The notes beneath the pieces were generated by a model. That model was not told where the DNA came from. It saw only the letters and a program-made list of their open reading frames with translations, and searched no databases. This document shows, in pieces, positions 15,494-23,013 of a stretch of 49,346 nucleotides of DNA. Each line of letters opens with the position of its first letter. Positions within the stretch are counted from its first letter, which is position 1. The DNA comes from an uncultured Christensenella sp. (GTDB taxonomy: Bacteria > Bacillota > Clostridia > Christensenellales > UBA1750): NCBI GenBank assembly GCA_948468595.1, contig CAOKIU010000010.1, forward strand, positions 1-49,346. The letters are read 5' to 3'. The position numbers were made by a program, and so were the translations under genes.

Positions 15494-16785
15494 CGCAACC
15501 GGCCCAGACAACGGTACAAGAACTCCTGGCGCGAGAGCCTCTGCGGGCGGGCGCGCGGACGCAGGGATGCCATCTGCATTTCAACGGCCCGGGCGCGGCG
15601 GGCTTTGGCGTCAAGCGCGCCGCCATGCTCCTGCCCGAGTCGGCCATGCTGCTGGTCGCTCCCTCCTGCTGCGGCAGGCACGGCACCATCACCGGCAACA
15701 AGACGGGCTTTGACGAGCGCATCTTTTACTTGCAGATGGACGAGCGCGACGTCGTGACGGGCGCTTACCTGCGCCGCATCCCGGAGGCGGCCGCCCTGGC
15801 GGCAAAGCGCGCGCACCCCAAGGCGCTGATCCTTTGCATGACGTGCGTGGACGCGCTGCTGGGCACGGACATCGACCGGGTGGCGCGGGAGGCGGAGCGC
15901 GCTTGCGGCGTGCCGGTAACGGGTTGCTTTATGGACCCCATCGCGCGGGAGAGCAAGAACGCGCCCATGGTTTCAGTGCAGCAGGCGGTGATGCGCTTCC
16001 TCCTGCCCGCCAAGACCGATCCCGGTCAGGTCAACCTGCTGGGCAATTTCGCGCCGTTGGAGGCGGAGAGCGAGCTGCCCCGGCTCCTAAAGCAGGCGGG
16101 AATCTCGAGAATTGGCCAGTTGAGCGCGTGCAGGAGCTTTGCCGAATACCAGGCCCTCGCCCGCGCGCGGCTGAACGTCGTGGTGCATCCACAGGCGGCG
16201 GCCAGCGCCAAGGATCTGGAGCGGCGGTTGGGCATTCCCTTTGTGGAAATCTCCCACACTCATGGCGTTGAACGGACCGCAGAGCAGATGGACGCGCTGG
16301 GGCGGTCGCTGGGGAAGGCGCTGGACTTTGCCGCCGACGCGGCGCGCGCCAAGGAAGCCCTATCCGCCTTTGCCGCGCGGCACGCGGGGCTGCGCATCGC
16401 CGTGGGCGAGGCGGTGAACGGGAACCCATTTGAGATCGCGGAGACCTTGCTGGAGGCGGGACTGGAAGTGCCCTTTGTCCTGCGCAACCTCCTCTCCCGA
16501 CAGGACCTGCCCATCCTGCGCCGCTTGGCGGCGCTGCGCCCGGATCTGCCCGTCTATTCCGGCGTACATCCCTCCATGCAGGGCGCGCCGCTCCCCCCGG
16601 CGGATGTGGCGCTCGGCCTGGATGCGGGATACTTTCTGCCGAAGGCGTCCAGCGTGTGTTGGAACATGGAGCGGCAGCCCTTCGGTTTCAGCGGCCTGAC
16701 CGCACTGCTAAGCGAGATCGAGGCGTGCATCGCGCATCCTCTCCCCCATCGGGAGCAGATGCATGGATCGTATCTGGTGGTATAG
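15490..16785 (+). CDS. Nitrogenase component-1-like subunit (NifD-like)
   Basis: 431-residue Oxidored_nitro family protein, likely one half of the catalytic complex reduced by the NifH-like protein. Three cysteine motifs align with the P-cluster ligands of Nif[12 protein letters not shown] (C27), [10 protein letters not shown] (C60/C61) and [12 protein letters not shown] (C119). The stretch [15 protein letters not shown] aligns with NifD around Cys275, but proline 234 replaces that FeMo-cofactor ligand. The end, [13 protein letters not shown], lacks the cofactor histidine. FeMo-co binding and N2 fixation are therefore unlikely. The ribosome site agggaggag lies inside the previous gene, with an ATGA overlap. 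A highly structured gap of 203 nt follows. Confidence 0.9.
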   Translation: MTQPAQTTVQELLAREPLRAGARTQGCHLHFNGPGAAGFGVKRAAMLLPESAMLLVAPSCCGRHGTITGNKTGFDERIFYLQMDERDVVTGAYLRRIPEAAALAAKRAHPKALILCMTCVDALLGTDIDRVAREAERACGVPVTGCFMDPIARESKNAPMVSVQQAVMRFLLPAKTDPGQVNLLGNFAPLEAESELPRLLKQAGISRIGQLSACRSFAEYQALARARLNVVVHPQAAASAKDLERRLGIPFVEISHTHGVERTAEQMDALGRSLGKALDFAADAARAKEALSAFAARHAGLRIAVGEAVNGNPFEIAETLLEAGLEVPFVLRNLLSRQDLPILRRLAALRPDLPVYSGVHPSMQGAPLPPADVALGLDAGYFLPKASSVCWNMERQPFGFSGLTALLSEIEACIAHPLPHREQMHGSYLVV

Positions 16786-16786
16786 A

Positions 16787-16834
16787 CCGGGAGGTGTATG
16801 GGTTCCGGCACGCCGGAACCCATACACCTCCCGG
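16787..16834. repeat. Perfect 22-bp-stem hairpin inside the operon
   Basis: Arms 16787-16808 and 16813-16834 are exact reverse complements around the loop cacg, starting one nucleotide after the NifD-like stop codon. There is no T tract. It could slow 3'-exonuclease decay, set subunit stoichiometry, or be a REP-like element. Confidence 0.85.
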
Positions 16835-16975
16835 GAGCGCGGCGCTCACGCGCCGCGTGGCAAAGCGGAATCAACCTGCGGCCGGCCAAGCCGGCCACCG
16901 GTTTCTTGATGTCGGGGGCGCTCCGCCCCCCGACACCCCCAGGCCCCTCCTGGGGAAGAGCGAGACAGCGCGTAA
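16835..16975. repeat. Cluster of further GC hairpins in the D-like/K-like gap
   Basis: After the 22-bp palindrome come at least four more self-complementary segments: gcggcg/cgccgc near 16840-16857, ggccggc/gccggcc near 16881-16897, a strong gtcgggggcg/cgccccccgac stem near 16911-16935, and ccaggcc/cctgg near 16939-16955. The density and the junction with the preceding stem suggest a dispersed intergenic repeat inserted between the two genes; that needs genome comparison. Confidence 0.6.
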
Positions 16976-16988
16976 AGAAGGTGGAACG

Positions 16989-18023
16989 ATGAAGGGTTTC
17001 TTTCAATATTTGGCGCCGTTCGCGCCGGATTATTCGGGCGCGGCAGCCGTGCTGTATGAGATGGGCGGACTTGCCGTGCTGTGCGATCCGGGCGGATGCA
17101 GCGGTAACGTATGCGGGTATGATGAGCCGCGCTTCTACGGCGGATCGGGAGCGCTGCTGAGCGCGGCGCTGCGCGACCTGGACGCGATTCTGGGCAAAGA
17201 CGGCGCGTTGCAGCGCAAGGTGCTCGGCGCCGCGGCGCAGGGCGGCTATGCGTTCACCGCGCTGATTGGCACGCCGGTTTCCTCGGTCATCGGCATGGAC
17301 CTGCGCGCGCTGTGCCGCAGCATCGAGCGGGAGACCGGGCGAACCGCGTTTGAAGTGAATACCGACGGCATAGGCCTTTACGATCAGGGACAGCGCAAGG
17401 CGTATTTACAGCTCATACGGCGTCTGGGCGCGGTTGGAACGGATGCGCAGGACGCGGCCATAGGCGTGCTGGGCGCAACGCCCTTGGACACGCTCGGCCT
17501 GCTCCCTCCCGAGCAGGTGCGCGCGCATTACGGCCCCAGCGCCTTCCTCTACGGCGACCCCTGCACGGTTGAGCGCTTGGGCAACCTGGCCGGCGTGCGG
17601 GAAAACAGAGTCGTCTCCCCCTCGGGCCTTGCGGCGGCGCGGGAGATGGAGGCGCAGTTCGGCATCCGCTATCAGACGGACTTCCCCCGCTGCGCGGCCT
17701 TTGACCGCGCGGCGGAGCGGCTCTCCGGCCGCAAGGGCGCGCGCATCCTGATCCTTCACCAGCAGATGGCGGCGAACGCGCTGCGCGAACAGCTGGAAGC
17801 GGAAGGGCACGCGGACGTGACGGTGGGGACGTGGTTTTTGCTGGACAAGGACTGCGCGCGGGAAGGAGACCTCTCCTTTGCCGACGAGGACGCTTTCATC
17901 GACGCCGTTCAGGCGTTCGACGCGGTGGTGGCGGACCCGCTCTATGCCAGGGCGTTGGAGCGCTTCGCCGGGGCATTTGTGCTGTTGGAGCACTTTGCCG
18001 TATCGGGGGATCTGTACATATGA
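16989..18023 (+). CDS. Nitrogenase component-1-like subunit (compact NifK-like)
   Basis: 344-residue Oxidored_nitro family protein, shorter than NifK (about 520), probably the partner of the preceding subunit. The N-terminal motif is CDPGGCSGNVCGYDEPRF, with cysteines at 32, 37 and 42; C37 fits NifK Cys95. NifK Cys70 has no equivalent (the region reads PDYSGAAAVLYEM), and Cys153 is proline 96 in GTPVSSVIGMDL. A subunit that offers one canonical cluster cysteine would suit a [4Fe-4S] cluster shared with three from the partner, as in DPOR or COR. The ATG at 16989 follows aagaaggtgg. It overlaps the permease gene by 4 nt. Confidence 0.87.
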   Translation: MKGFFQYLAPFAPDYSGAAAVLYEMGGLAVLCDPGGCSGNVCGYDEPRFYGGSGALLSAALRDLDAILGKDGALQRKVLGAAAQGGYAFTALIGTPVSSVIGMDLRALCRSIERETGRTAFEVNTDGIGLYDQGQRKAYLQLIRRLGAVGTDAQDAAIGVLGATPLDTLGLLPPEQVRAHYGPSAFLYGDPCTVERLGNLAGVRENRVVSPSGLAAAREMEAQFGIRYQTDFPRCAAFDRAAERLSGRKGARILILHQQMAANALREQLEAEGHADVTVGTWFLLDKDCAREGDLSFADEDAFIDAVQAFDAVVADPLYARALERFAGAFVLLEHFAVSGDLYI

Positions 18024-18787
18024 GGGACAAGGCAAAGAACGCAGGCAAGTCGCTCGCGGTGCTCGCGGCGCTGCTGGTCGTCTGGGCGCTGGTCAGCGGC
18101 GCGGGGCTCTTTTCCACCTATGTGTTGCCGGGACCCGAAAGGGTGTGGCGGGCGTTCCTGAGCATGGCGGCCAGCGGCGAGTTGGTCCGGAACATCATGG
18201 CCAGCCTCTCGCGCGTGCTCATCGGCTTTCTCCTCTCCTTTGCGCTGGCCTTTGCCCTGGGCGTGCTGACGGGACTGTTTCCGCGCGCAGATCCCTATTA
18301 CCGGCACGTATTGGAGTTTTTGCGCCATGTGCCGCCCATGAGCCTCATTCCCCTGCTGATCCTCTGGTTCGGCATTGGGGAGACGAGCAAAATCATCATC
18401 ATCGTGCTGACCGCCTTTTTCCCCATCTTTCTCAACACCAACTCGGGCCTGGCCGGATGCGATCCCAAGCTCATTGAGGTGGGAGAGACGCTGGGCATGG
18501 GAAGAGCGGAGCGGTTTTTCAAGATTCGGCTGCCCGCGGCCCTGCCCAGTATACTGGTGGGGATGCGCATCGGCCTGGGATACAGCTGGCGCGCCATCGT
18601 GGGGGCGGAGATGGTCGCGGCGGCCAGCGGCCTGGGATACATGATTCTGGACGCGCAGGCGCTGTCCCGCTCGGATAAGGTGATCGTGGGCATCCTGCTC
18701 ATCGGCCTGATCGGCTTTGCCACCGACGCGCTGTTCGCGCTCGCGCTGCGCCGCCTGGCGCCGGAAGGGAGGGAGGCCCATGGGTGA
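18020..18787 (+). CDS. ABC transporter permease, NitT/TauT (SsuC/TauC) type
   Basis: 255-residue inner-membrane permease of the nitrate/sulfonate/taurine family with about six membrane helices. The cytoplasmic EAA loop reads EVGETLGMGRAERFFKIRLP, the site that contacts the ATPase. The N-terminal helix SLAVLAALLVVWALVSGAGL and VLPGPERVWRAF are typical of SsuC/TauC. The ATG at 18020 overlaps the stop of the NifK-like gene (ATGA), so transporter and reductase are translationally coupled. The import substrate cannot be deduced from the permease. Confidence 0.93.
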   Translation: MRDKAKNAGKSLAVLAALLVVWALVSGAGLFSTYVLPGPERVWRAFLSMAASGELVRNIMASLSRVLIGFLLSFALAFALGVLTGLFPRADPYYRHVLEFLRHVPPMSLIPLLILWFGIGETSKIIIIVLTAFFPIFLNTNSGLAGCDPKLIEVGETLGMGRAERFFKIRLPAALPSILVGMRIGLGYSWRAIVGAEMVAAASGLGYMILDAQALSRSDKVIVGILLIGLIGFATDALFALALRRLAPEGREAHG

Positions 18788-19526
18788 GGCGCGCATTGAG
18801 CTCCTTCAATTGACCAAGACCTTCCGCATTGCGCAGGGCGAAGTGCCGGTGCTGCGGGGGCTGAACCTCGCGCTGGACCCCTCGGGCATCACGGTGCTGG
18901 TGGGGCGCAGCGGCTGCGGCAAGACGACGCTGCTGCGCCTGATGGCGGGATTGCTCGCGCCCACCTCCGGCCGCATCGCCATGCCCGAAGGGCTGAAGAC
19001 CGGTATGGTGTTCCAGGAGGCGCGGCTGATGCCCTGGCTGACGTGCGAAAAGAACGTGACGCTGGGGCTAAAGCGCCCGCCGCCCGGCAAGGCGCGGGAC
19101 ATGCTGCGCCTGGTGGGCTTAGAGGGCTTTGCAGGGGCCTATCCCGCCCAGCTCTCCGGCGGGATGCAGCAGCGGGCGGCGCTGGCGCGCACGCTCATGC
19201 GCGACGCCGGCCTCCTGCTGATGGACGAGCCCTTTGCGGCGCTGGACTCCTTCACGCGCGAGACCATGCAGCAGGAGCTGCTGCGCATCCGCAGGGAACG
19301 CGGGTGCGGCGTGATCCTGGTGACGCACAGCATCGACGAGGCGTTGATCCTGGGCGAGCGCATCGTGCTGCTCTCGGGCGGAACAGCGGTGCGGGACTAC
19401 GCCCTGCCAAGGCAGTCGGGCGCGCGCGACATCCTCTCCCCGCCCTTTCTGCGCGTCAAAAAAGACATCCTAACGACCATGAAAGAACTGGAAATTCAAG
19501 CTGAGAAAGAAGGTCCTTCGAAATGA
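18780..19526 (+). CDS. ABC transporter ATP-binding protein, NitT/TauT (SsuB/TauB) type
   Basis: 248-residue ATPase with Walker A GRSGCGKTT (residues 42-50), Q-loop VFQEARLMPWLT, signature LSGGMQQR (125-132), Walker B LLLMDEPF (D149, E150) and switch histidine in LVTHSIDEA. The LMPWLT sequence after the Q-loop is typical of the nitrate/sulfonate/taurine importers. It overlaps the permease gene by 8 nt and the binding-protein gene by 4 nt. It would power the importer encoded with it. Confidence 0.95.
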   Translation: MGEARIELLQLTKTFRIAQGEVPVLRGLNLALDPSGITVLVGRSGCGKTTLLRLMAGLLAPTSGRIAMPEGLKTGMVFQEARLMPWLTCEKNVTLGLKRPPPGKARDMLRLVGLEGFAGAYPAQLSGGMQQRAALARTLMRDAGLLLMDEPFAALDSFTRETMQQELLRIRRERGCGVILVTHSIDEALILGERIVLLSGGTAVRDYALPRQSGARDILSPPFLRVKKDILTTMKELEIQAEKEGPSK

Positions 19527-20473
19527 AAAAAATCCTCTCGCTCCTCCTTTGCGCGGCGCTTACGCTGGCGCTGGCCGCCTGCGCCGCTCCCGGCGGGGTG
19601 TATACCGTGGACAAGGTCACCGTAACCTACGTGCAATCGCCGCTCAACGTCCCCTCCATCCTCGAAAAGGAACAGGGGAGCCTCAAGGCCAAGTACAAGG
19701 AGATGGGCCTGGACTTCGCCTATTCCGACCTGACCTCCGGCGCTGATCAGACCGCGGCGCTCGCCTCGGGCGACATACAGATTCTCAACGCGGTGGGCGG
19801 CACGTCGGTGATCCTGGCCAAGGCGGGCGGCGCGGACATCAAGATCATCTCCATGTACTCTCGCTCGCCCAAGGCGTTCATGCTCTTTTCCAACGATGAG
19901 AGCATCTCCTCCCCCGAGGACCTGCGCGGCAAGACCATCGCCGGCCCCAAGGGCACCAATCTGCACGAGCTGCTGGCCGCATACCTCAATACGGCGGGCA
20001 TGAGCATGGACGAGGTCAACTTCGTCTCCATGGACATTCCCTCAGCGCTGGCGGCCCTGGAGGGCGGCAGCGTGGACGCGGCGCTACAGGCCGGCCCCAG
20101 CGCCTACAACTGCATGAAGGCGGGCAAGCACTTGGTCACCAACGGCGACGGCCTCATCGCCGCCACGATCCTGACGGCCACCAGCCAGAAGTTTTATGAC
20201 GAGAACCCCGCCATCATCGACGCCTTTGTGGAGAACCAGCGTCAGATCCTTCGCTACATCGGCGACAACACCGACGAGGCCCTTGCGACCGTTGCCGCGG
20301 CCATCGACATGGAGCCCGAGGCGGTGCGCGAGATGTTCGCCATGTACGATTTCTCCATGGAGACCACGCAGGAGGACCTGGACGCCTTGCAGGACACGGC
20401 GCAATTCCTGCTGGACAGCGGCATGATCGAGAGCGCGGTGGATGTGCGCGCGCTGATGCTGGAAACCAAGTGA
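19523..20473 (+). CDS. ABC substrate-binding lipoprotein, NMT1/SsuA-like
   Basis: 316-residue extracellular binding protein. The signal peptide ends in lipobox LAAC with the lipid-attached cysteine at residue 20. The mature part is of the SsuA/THI5 (NMT1) periplasmic-binding type II class: VTVTYVQSPLNVPSILEKEQG, a segment GDIQILNAVGGTSVILAKAGG and the hinge motif EDLRGKTIAGPKGTNLHE. Relatives bind sulfonates, taurine, nitrate, bicarbonate, riboflavin or pyrimidine precursors, so the ligand is unknown. It is the last gene of the operon, with an ATGA overlap to the ATPase gene and a terminator after it. Confidence 0.92.
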   Translation: MKKILSLLLCAALTLALAACAAPGGVYTVDKVTVTYVQSPLNVPSILEKEQGSLKAKYKEMGLDFAYSDLTSGADQTAALASGDIQILNAVGGTSVILAKAGGADIKIISMYSRSPKAFMLFSNDESISSPEDLRGKTIAGPKGTNLHELLAAYLNTAGMSMDEVNFVSMDIPSALAALEGGSVDAALQAGPSAYNCMKAGKHLVTNGDGLIAATILTATSQKFYDENPAIIDAFVENQRQILRYIGDNTDEALATVAAAIDMEPEAVREMFAMYDFSMETTQEDLDALQDTAQFLLDSGMIESAVDVRALMLETK

Positions 20474-20488
20474 GGCCTCGGACGCCTT

Positions 20489-20534
20489 GCAAAGAGAGAC
20501 CCCTCGGCTCTGTGGCCGGAGGGTCTCTCTTTGC
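20489..20534 (+). terminator. Terminator of the nitrogenase-like/ABC operon
   Basis: A 14-bp perfect stem (20489-20502 with 20521-20534) encloses an 18-nt inner segment that can fold further. The right arm contains ctctcttt but no long T run follows. Confidence 0.7.
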
Positions 20535-20600
20535 GGGCATGGCTCCCGATCCTTGGCCATGCGCCCAGCGGTTGGCTCCCCCTTGCTAAGGGGCGAAGCG

Positions 20601-20629
20601 TTGACATTTAGGGCGGCAAAGACTAAAAT
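20601..20629 (+). promoter_or_regulatory. Promoter for the HAD phosphatase gene
   Basis: TTGACA at 20601-20606 and TAAAAT at 20624-20629 with a 17-bp spacer, 48 nt before the ATG. Confidence 0.7.
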
Positions 20630-20677
20630 GAAGGCAGACCCGCGCAAATAAATGGATCTGTACACAGGGGAGGCCGT

Positions 20678-21472
20678 ATGAAAAGGATTGTCTTCAGCGA
20701 CGTGGATGGGACACTGCTCAATTCGGAGCACAAAATCACCCCTTTGACGCGCCAGGCGATGGAGGCGCTGCGCCGGCGAGACATCCCGTTTGTCATTGTC
20801 TCCGCGCGCAGCCCGTCGGGCATCTATCCCATCCTGGAGGAGTATGGCTTCAACTGCCCCATCATCTCCTACAGCGGGGCGCTGATCCTGGATGAAAACA
20901 GAAGCGTTCTCTTCCAAAGGGGAATGGATCGATCGGGCGCGGAAAAAATCATCGCGTTTATAGAGGCGCGCCGGTTTGATTTAACCTGGTGCGTCTACTC
21001 CTTTGACGAATGGATTGTCAAAAAGAAGGACGATGCGCGCGTTATGCGCGAGGAAGCCATCGTCAAGGCCCAGGCGCGGGAGGGCTCTATACGCTCCTTG
21101 ACCGCCCCCCAGGTGCACAAGATCCTGCTAATCTGCAATCCCGAGCAGACTTCCCAGATAGAAAGCGCTTTAAGGGAGGCCTTCCCGGAGTATTCCATCG
21201 CAAGATCCTCCGATATACTCTTGGAGGTGATGGCGCGCGGCATCACAAAGGCGGCCGCGGTTCAGACGCTCTGCTCCCTATGGGACGCGCCCGTATCGGA
21301 GGCCGTCGCGTTCGGCGATCAATACAACGACGTGGAGATGTTGGAAACCGTCGCCTACGGGTTCCTGATGGGAAACGCGCCGGCCGAGCTAAAGAAGAGG
21401 ATTGAGCGGCTGACGGAGGACAACGACCACGACGGCATTTACCATGCTCTTTTGCGGATGGACCTCATTTAG
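20678..21472 (+). CDS. HAD-superfamily phosphatase, Cof type
   Basis: 264-residue Cof/YidA-like HAD hydrolase that would dephosphorylate sugar phosphates, nucleotides or flavin mononucleotide. HAD motif I is FSDVDGTLL with the nucleophile aspartate at residue 8 and D10, motif II is VIVSARSP, and motif III/IV are the lysine in GITKAAAV and AFGDQYNDVEML. The large C2-type cap lies between. The ribosome site acaggggagg precedes the ATG at 20678. It is a single gene with its own promoter and terminator. The precise substrate is unknown. Confidence 0.93.
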   Translation: MKRIVFSDVDGTLLNSEHKITPLTRQAMEALRRRDIPFVIVSARSPSGIYPILEEYGFNCPIISYSGALILDENRSVLFQRGMDRSGAEKIIAFIEARRFDLTWCVYSFDEWIVKKKDDARVMREEAIVKAQAREGSIRSLTAPQVHKILLICNPEQTSQIESALREAFPEYSIARSSDILLEVMARGITKAAAVQTLCSLWDAPVSEAVAFGDQYNDVEMLETVAYGFLMGNAPAELKKRIERLTEDNDHDGIYHALLRMDLI

Positions 21473-21507
21473 TGCCGCCGCACGCCTAAGAATACGCCAT
21501 CTAACAC

Positions 21508-21556
21508 ACGCGCTCCATTTCCCCATGGCCAACGGAGAAATGGAGCGCGTTTTTTC
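21508..21556. terminator. Bidirectional terminator
   Basis: A perfect 14-bp stem (21508-21521 with 21537-21550) is followed by a T run. It separates the HAD gene from the converging flavoprotein genes. Confidence 0.88.
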
Positions 21557-21600
21557 TTTCTATATTTGCAGCGGATGCCTTTAAGGCGGCTTTCCGACGC

Positions 21601-22251
21601 TTATTCTTCGGTATAGGGTCGCGCCCTGCGCAGGCGGAACGCCTTGTTGCGCAGCAGCATGAAGGTCCACATCAGGTCTCCAATCTTCAGGCGGTGTAGG
21701 CGCTCCAACAGTCTGCTCTCCTTTTGCGTCAGCCGGTAGGGCGTGCCCAGCGCGCTGACCGCCTCGCCGTCAAAGGCGCCCGTTTCCCGGTAGCCCTCGC
21801 CCAGCTTTCGGAGCACCGCAAACAGCGCCTCGCTCGCCTTTTCCGGCTGCATGCATACGCCCGCCGCGCCGCCGCGCACCGCGCATCCAAGGTCCACATA
21901 GCCAAGGCGCTTGGCCAACATGGCGAAGTATGCCTTGAGATAGTCCGATTGGGCGGCCTCCAGGAATCCCGATTGCACCACAAAGCCGATGCTCTGCCCC
22001 GCCCGCTGGGCGGGCTGCATCTGCTCGATAACCTCCATGACGATGCCCGGCATGGCGTGCACATAGAGCGGCATAAAGAAGAGGATGACATCGTAATTGG
22101 CGAAATCCCCGGCGAGCTCAGCGGGGTCCTCCTGGACAACATAGCGGACCGGGCACGGCTCCTTGGCCCCTTCCAGAAACTTGCGGATGAAGATCTCGGT
22201 ATTGCCCTTCTTTCCATGGGGAGAACCGTTGAGAATTAGGGTTTTGCGCAT
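21601..22251 (-). CDS. Flavodoxin-like NAD(P)H oxidoreductase family protein
   Basis: 216 residues with an N-terminal flavodoxin-like fold. The FMN phosphate loop is LILNGSPHGKKGNTE and the later FFMPLYVHAMPGIV and VVQSGFLEA match the flavin-contacting loops of the NADPH-dependent FMN reductase/quinone reductase group. The last 50 residues, rich in Arg and Leu, are not typical. It overlaps the upstream small flavodoxin-like gene by 16 nt, so the two are co-translated. The start at 22251 follows ggaggcgg. Its function is probably flavin-dependent electron transfer or quinone/nitro reduction; the substrate is not known. Confidence 0.82.
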   Translation of the reverse strand: MRKTLILNGSPHGKKGNTEIFIRKFLEGAKEPCPVRYVVQEDPAELAGDFANYDVILFFMPLYVHAMPGIVMEVIEQMQPAQRAGQSIGFVVQSGFLEAAQSDYLKAYFAMLAKRLGYVDLGCAVRGGAAGVCMQPEKASEALFAVLRKLGEGYRETGAFDGEAVSALGTPYRLTQKESRLLERLHRLKIGDLMWTFMLLRNKAFRLRRARPYTEE

Positions 22252-22724
22252 TGGGCCGCCTCCTTTTCCGCAAAGCGCTCCATCGGCAGGATTTCGCATT
22301 GGGTATAGAACTGGTACATGGTTCTCTTGAGGTAGGAAAGGTAGACTTCCTCTTCTTCCGGGGAAACGAAGTCTCCCTCGTAATAGACCGTCACCTTTGG
22401 CAGCCGCTCATAGCGCGGCAGGTGCATCGATTCGCCCGTTCGGTAGGTGATATAGGGCAAGAACAGGGCGATCATGCGATCCAAGAGGTTCTTGAGCCGG
22501 GCGCTGACAAACCCCTTGACCGCCCGGGACAGAATGACGGCGCGGTCTGCGGCGACATACTGCCGGTAAAATACATCCAGATCCTTCTGCGCACACCGGC
22601 CCGGCGTGCGGGTCCAGCACGACCAGCAGCCCGTACAGGGGCGGGGCGGATTCTCCACAAGATCCAGCACATAATCAAAATTCTGAGAGACCTCCTGCCC
22701 CTCCTTGATTAAAATCGTCTTCAT
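22236..22724 (-). CDS. Iron-sulfur flavoprotein-like protein lacking the FMN loop
   Basis: 162 residues resembling the NADPH-dependent FMN reductase/iron-sulfur flavoprotein group by the cysteine motif PCTGCWSCWTRTPGRC near residue 31 and the following RAVILSRAVKGFVSARLKNLLDR. The usual first 30-40 residues with the GSPRxxGNT phosphate loop are absent: the protein goes from MKTILIKEG almost straight to the cysteine region. It may rely on the adjacent full-length flavodoxin protein (21601-22251) for flavin, or be a degenerate member. Start ATG at 22724 follows aaaggaggatgt. The MRGKRIHKGG extension from 22757 is not supported. Confidence 0.75.
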   Translation of the reverse strand: MKTILIKEGQEVSQNFDYVLDLVENPPRPCTGCWSCWTRTPGRCAQKDLDVFYRQYVAADRAVILSRAVKGFVSARLKNLLDRMIALFLPYITYRTGESMHLPRYERLPKVTVYYEGDFVSPEEEEVYLSYLKRTMYQFYTQCEILPMERFAEKEAAQCAKP

Positions 22725-22816
22725 ACATCCTCCTTTATGGATTCTCTTTCCCCGCACCGCTCTCCCGCGCGCTTGTCAAGCCGCGCCGCCGATTCAGGGC
22801 CTAGAGTTTCGACCCC

Positions 22817-23013
22817 CTGTTCAGGCGAGCCGGATGCCGCGCGTGAACGGAGTGCGCCCTCATAAATCCTCCTCCACGGATTCCCCTTTCCCTTCGCCGC
22901 ATGTTCGGGGCGCTTGGGCTTTGCCCTCCTGTTCAGGCGGAGCCAAGCGCCGCGCGCGAACGGAGTGCACCCTCATAAATCCTCCTCCACGGATTCCCCT
23001 TTCACTTCGCCGC
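22817..23013. repeat. Imperfect direct repeat carrying a duplicated ribosome site and ATG
   Basis: Unit A (22817-22900) and unit B (22929-23013) match almost exactly over their last 56 bp and more loosely before that; they are offset by 112-113 bp. On the minus strand each unit reads gcggcgaag, then ggaggaggattt followed by ATG, as if the end of the glycerate kinase gene and a downstream translation start were duplicated. The two short reading frames that follow begin MRVHSVRARR and MRAHSVHARH and end within 20-40 codons. A degenerate third copy of the ggaggat-ATG part is the start of the 22724 gene. The 277-nt gap holds nothing else recognisable. Confidence 0.8.

Noticed and set aside
16656..16988. 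N-terminal extension of the NifK-like gene
   Set aside because: The frame overlaps the previous gene and the hairpin region; the ribosome site and homology start at 16989.
14735..18023. True nitrogen-fixing nitrogenase
   Set aside because: Cofactor ligands are missing, the K-like subunit is too short, and no nifB, nifE or nifN gene is present in the window.
22817..23013. CRISPR array
   Set aside because: Only two long imperfect copies with unequal, non-spacer-like gaps, and no cas genes.
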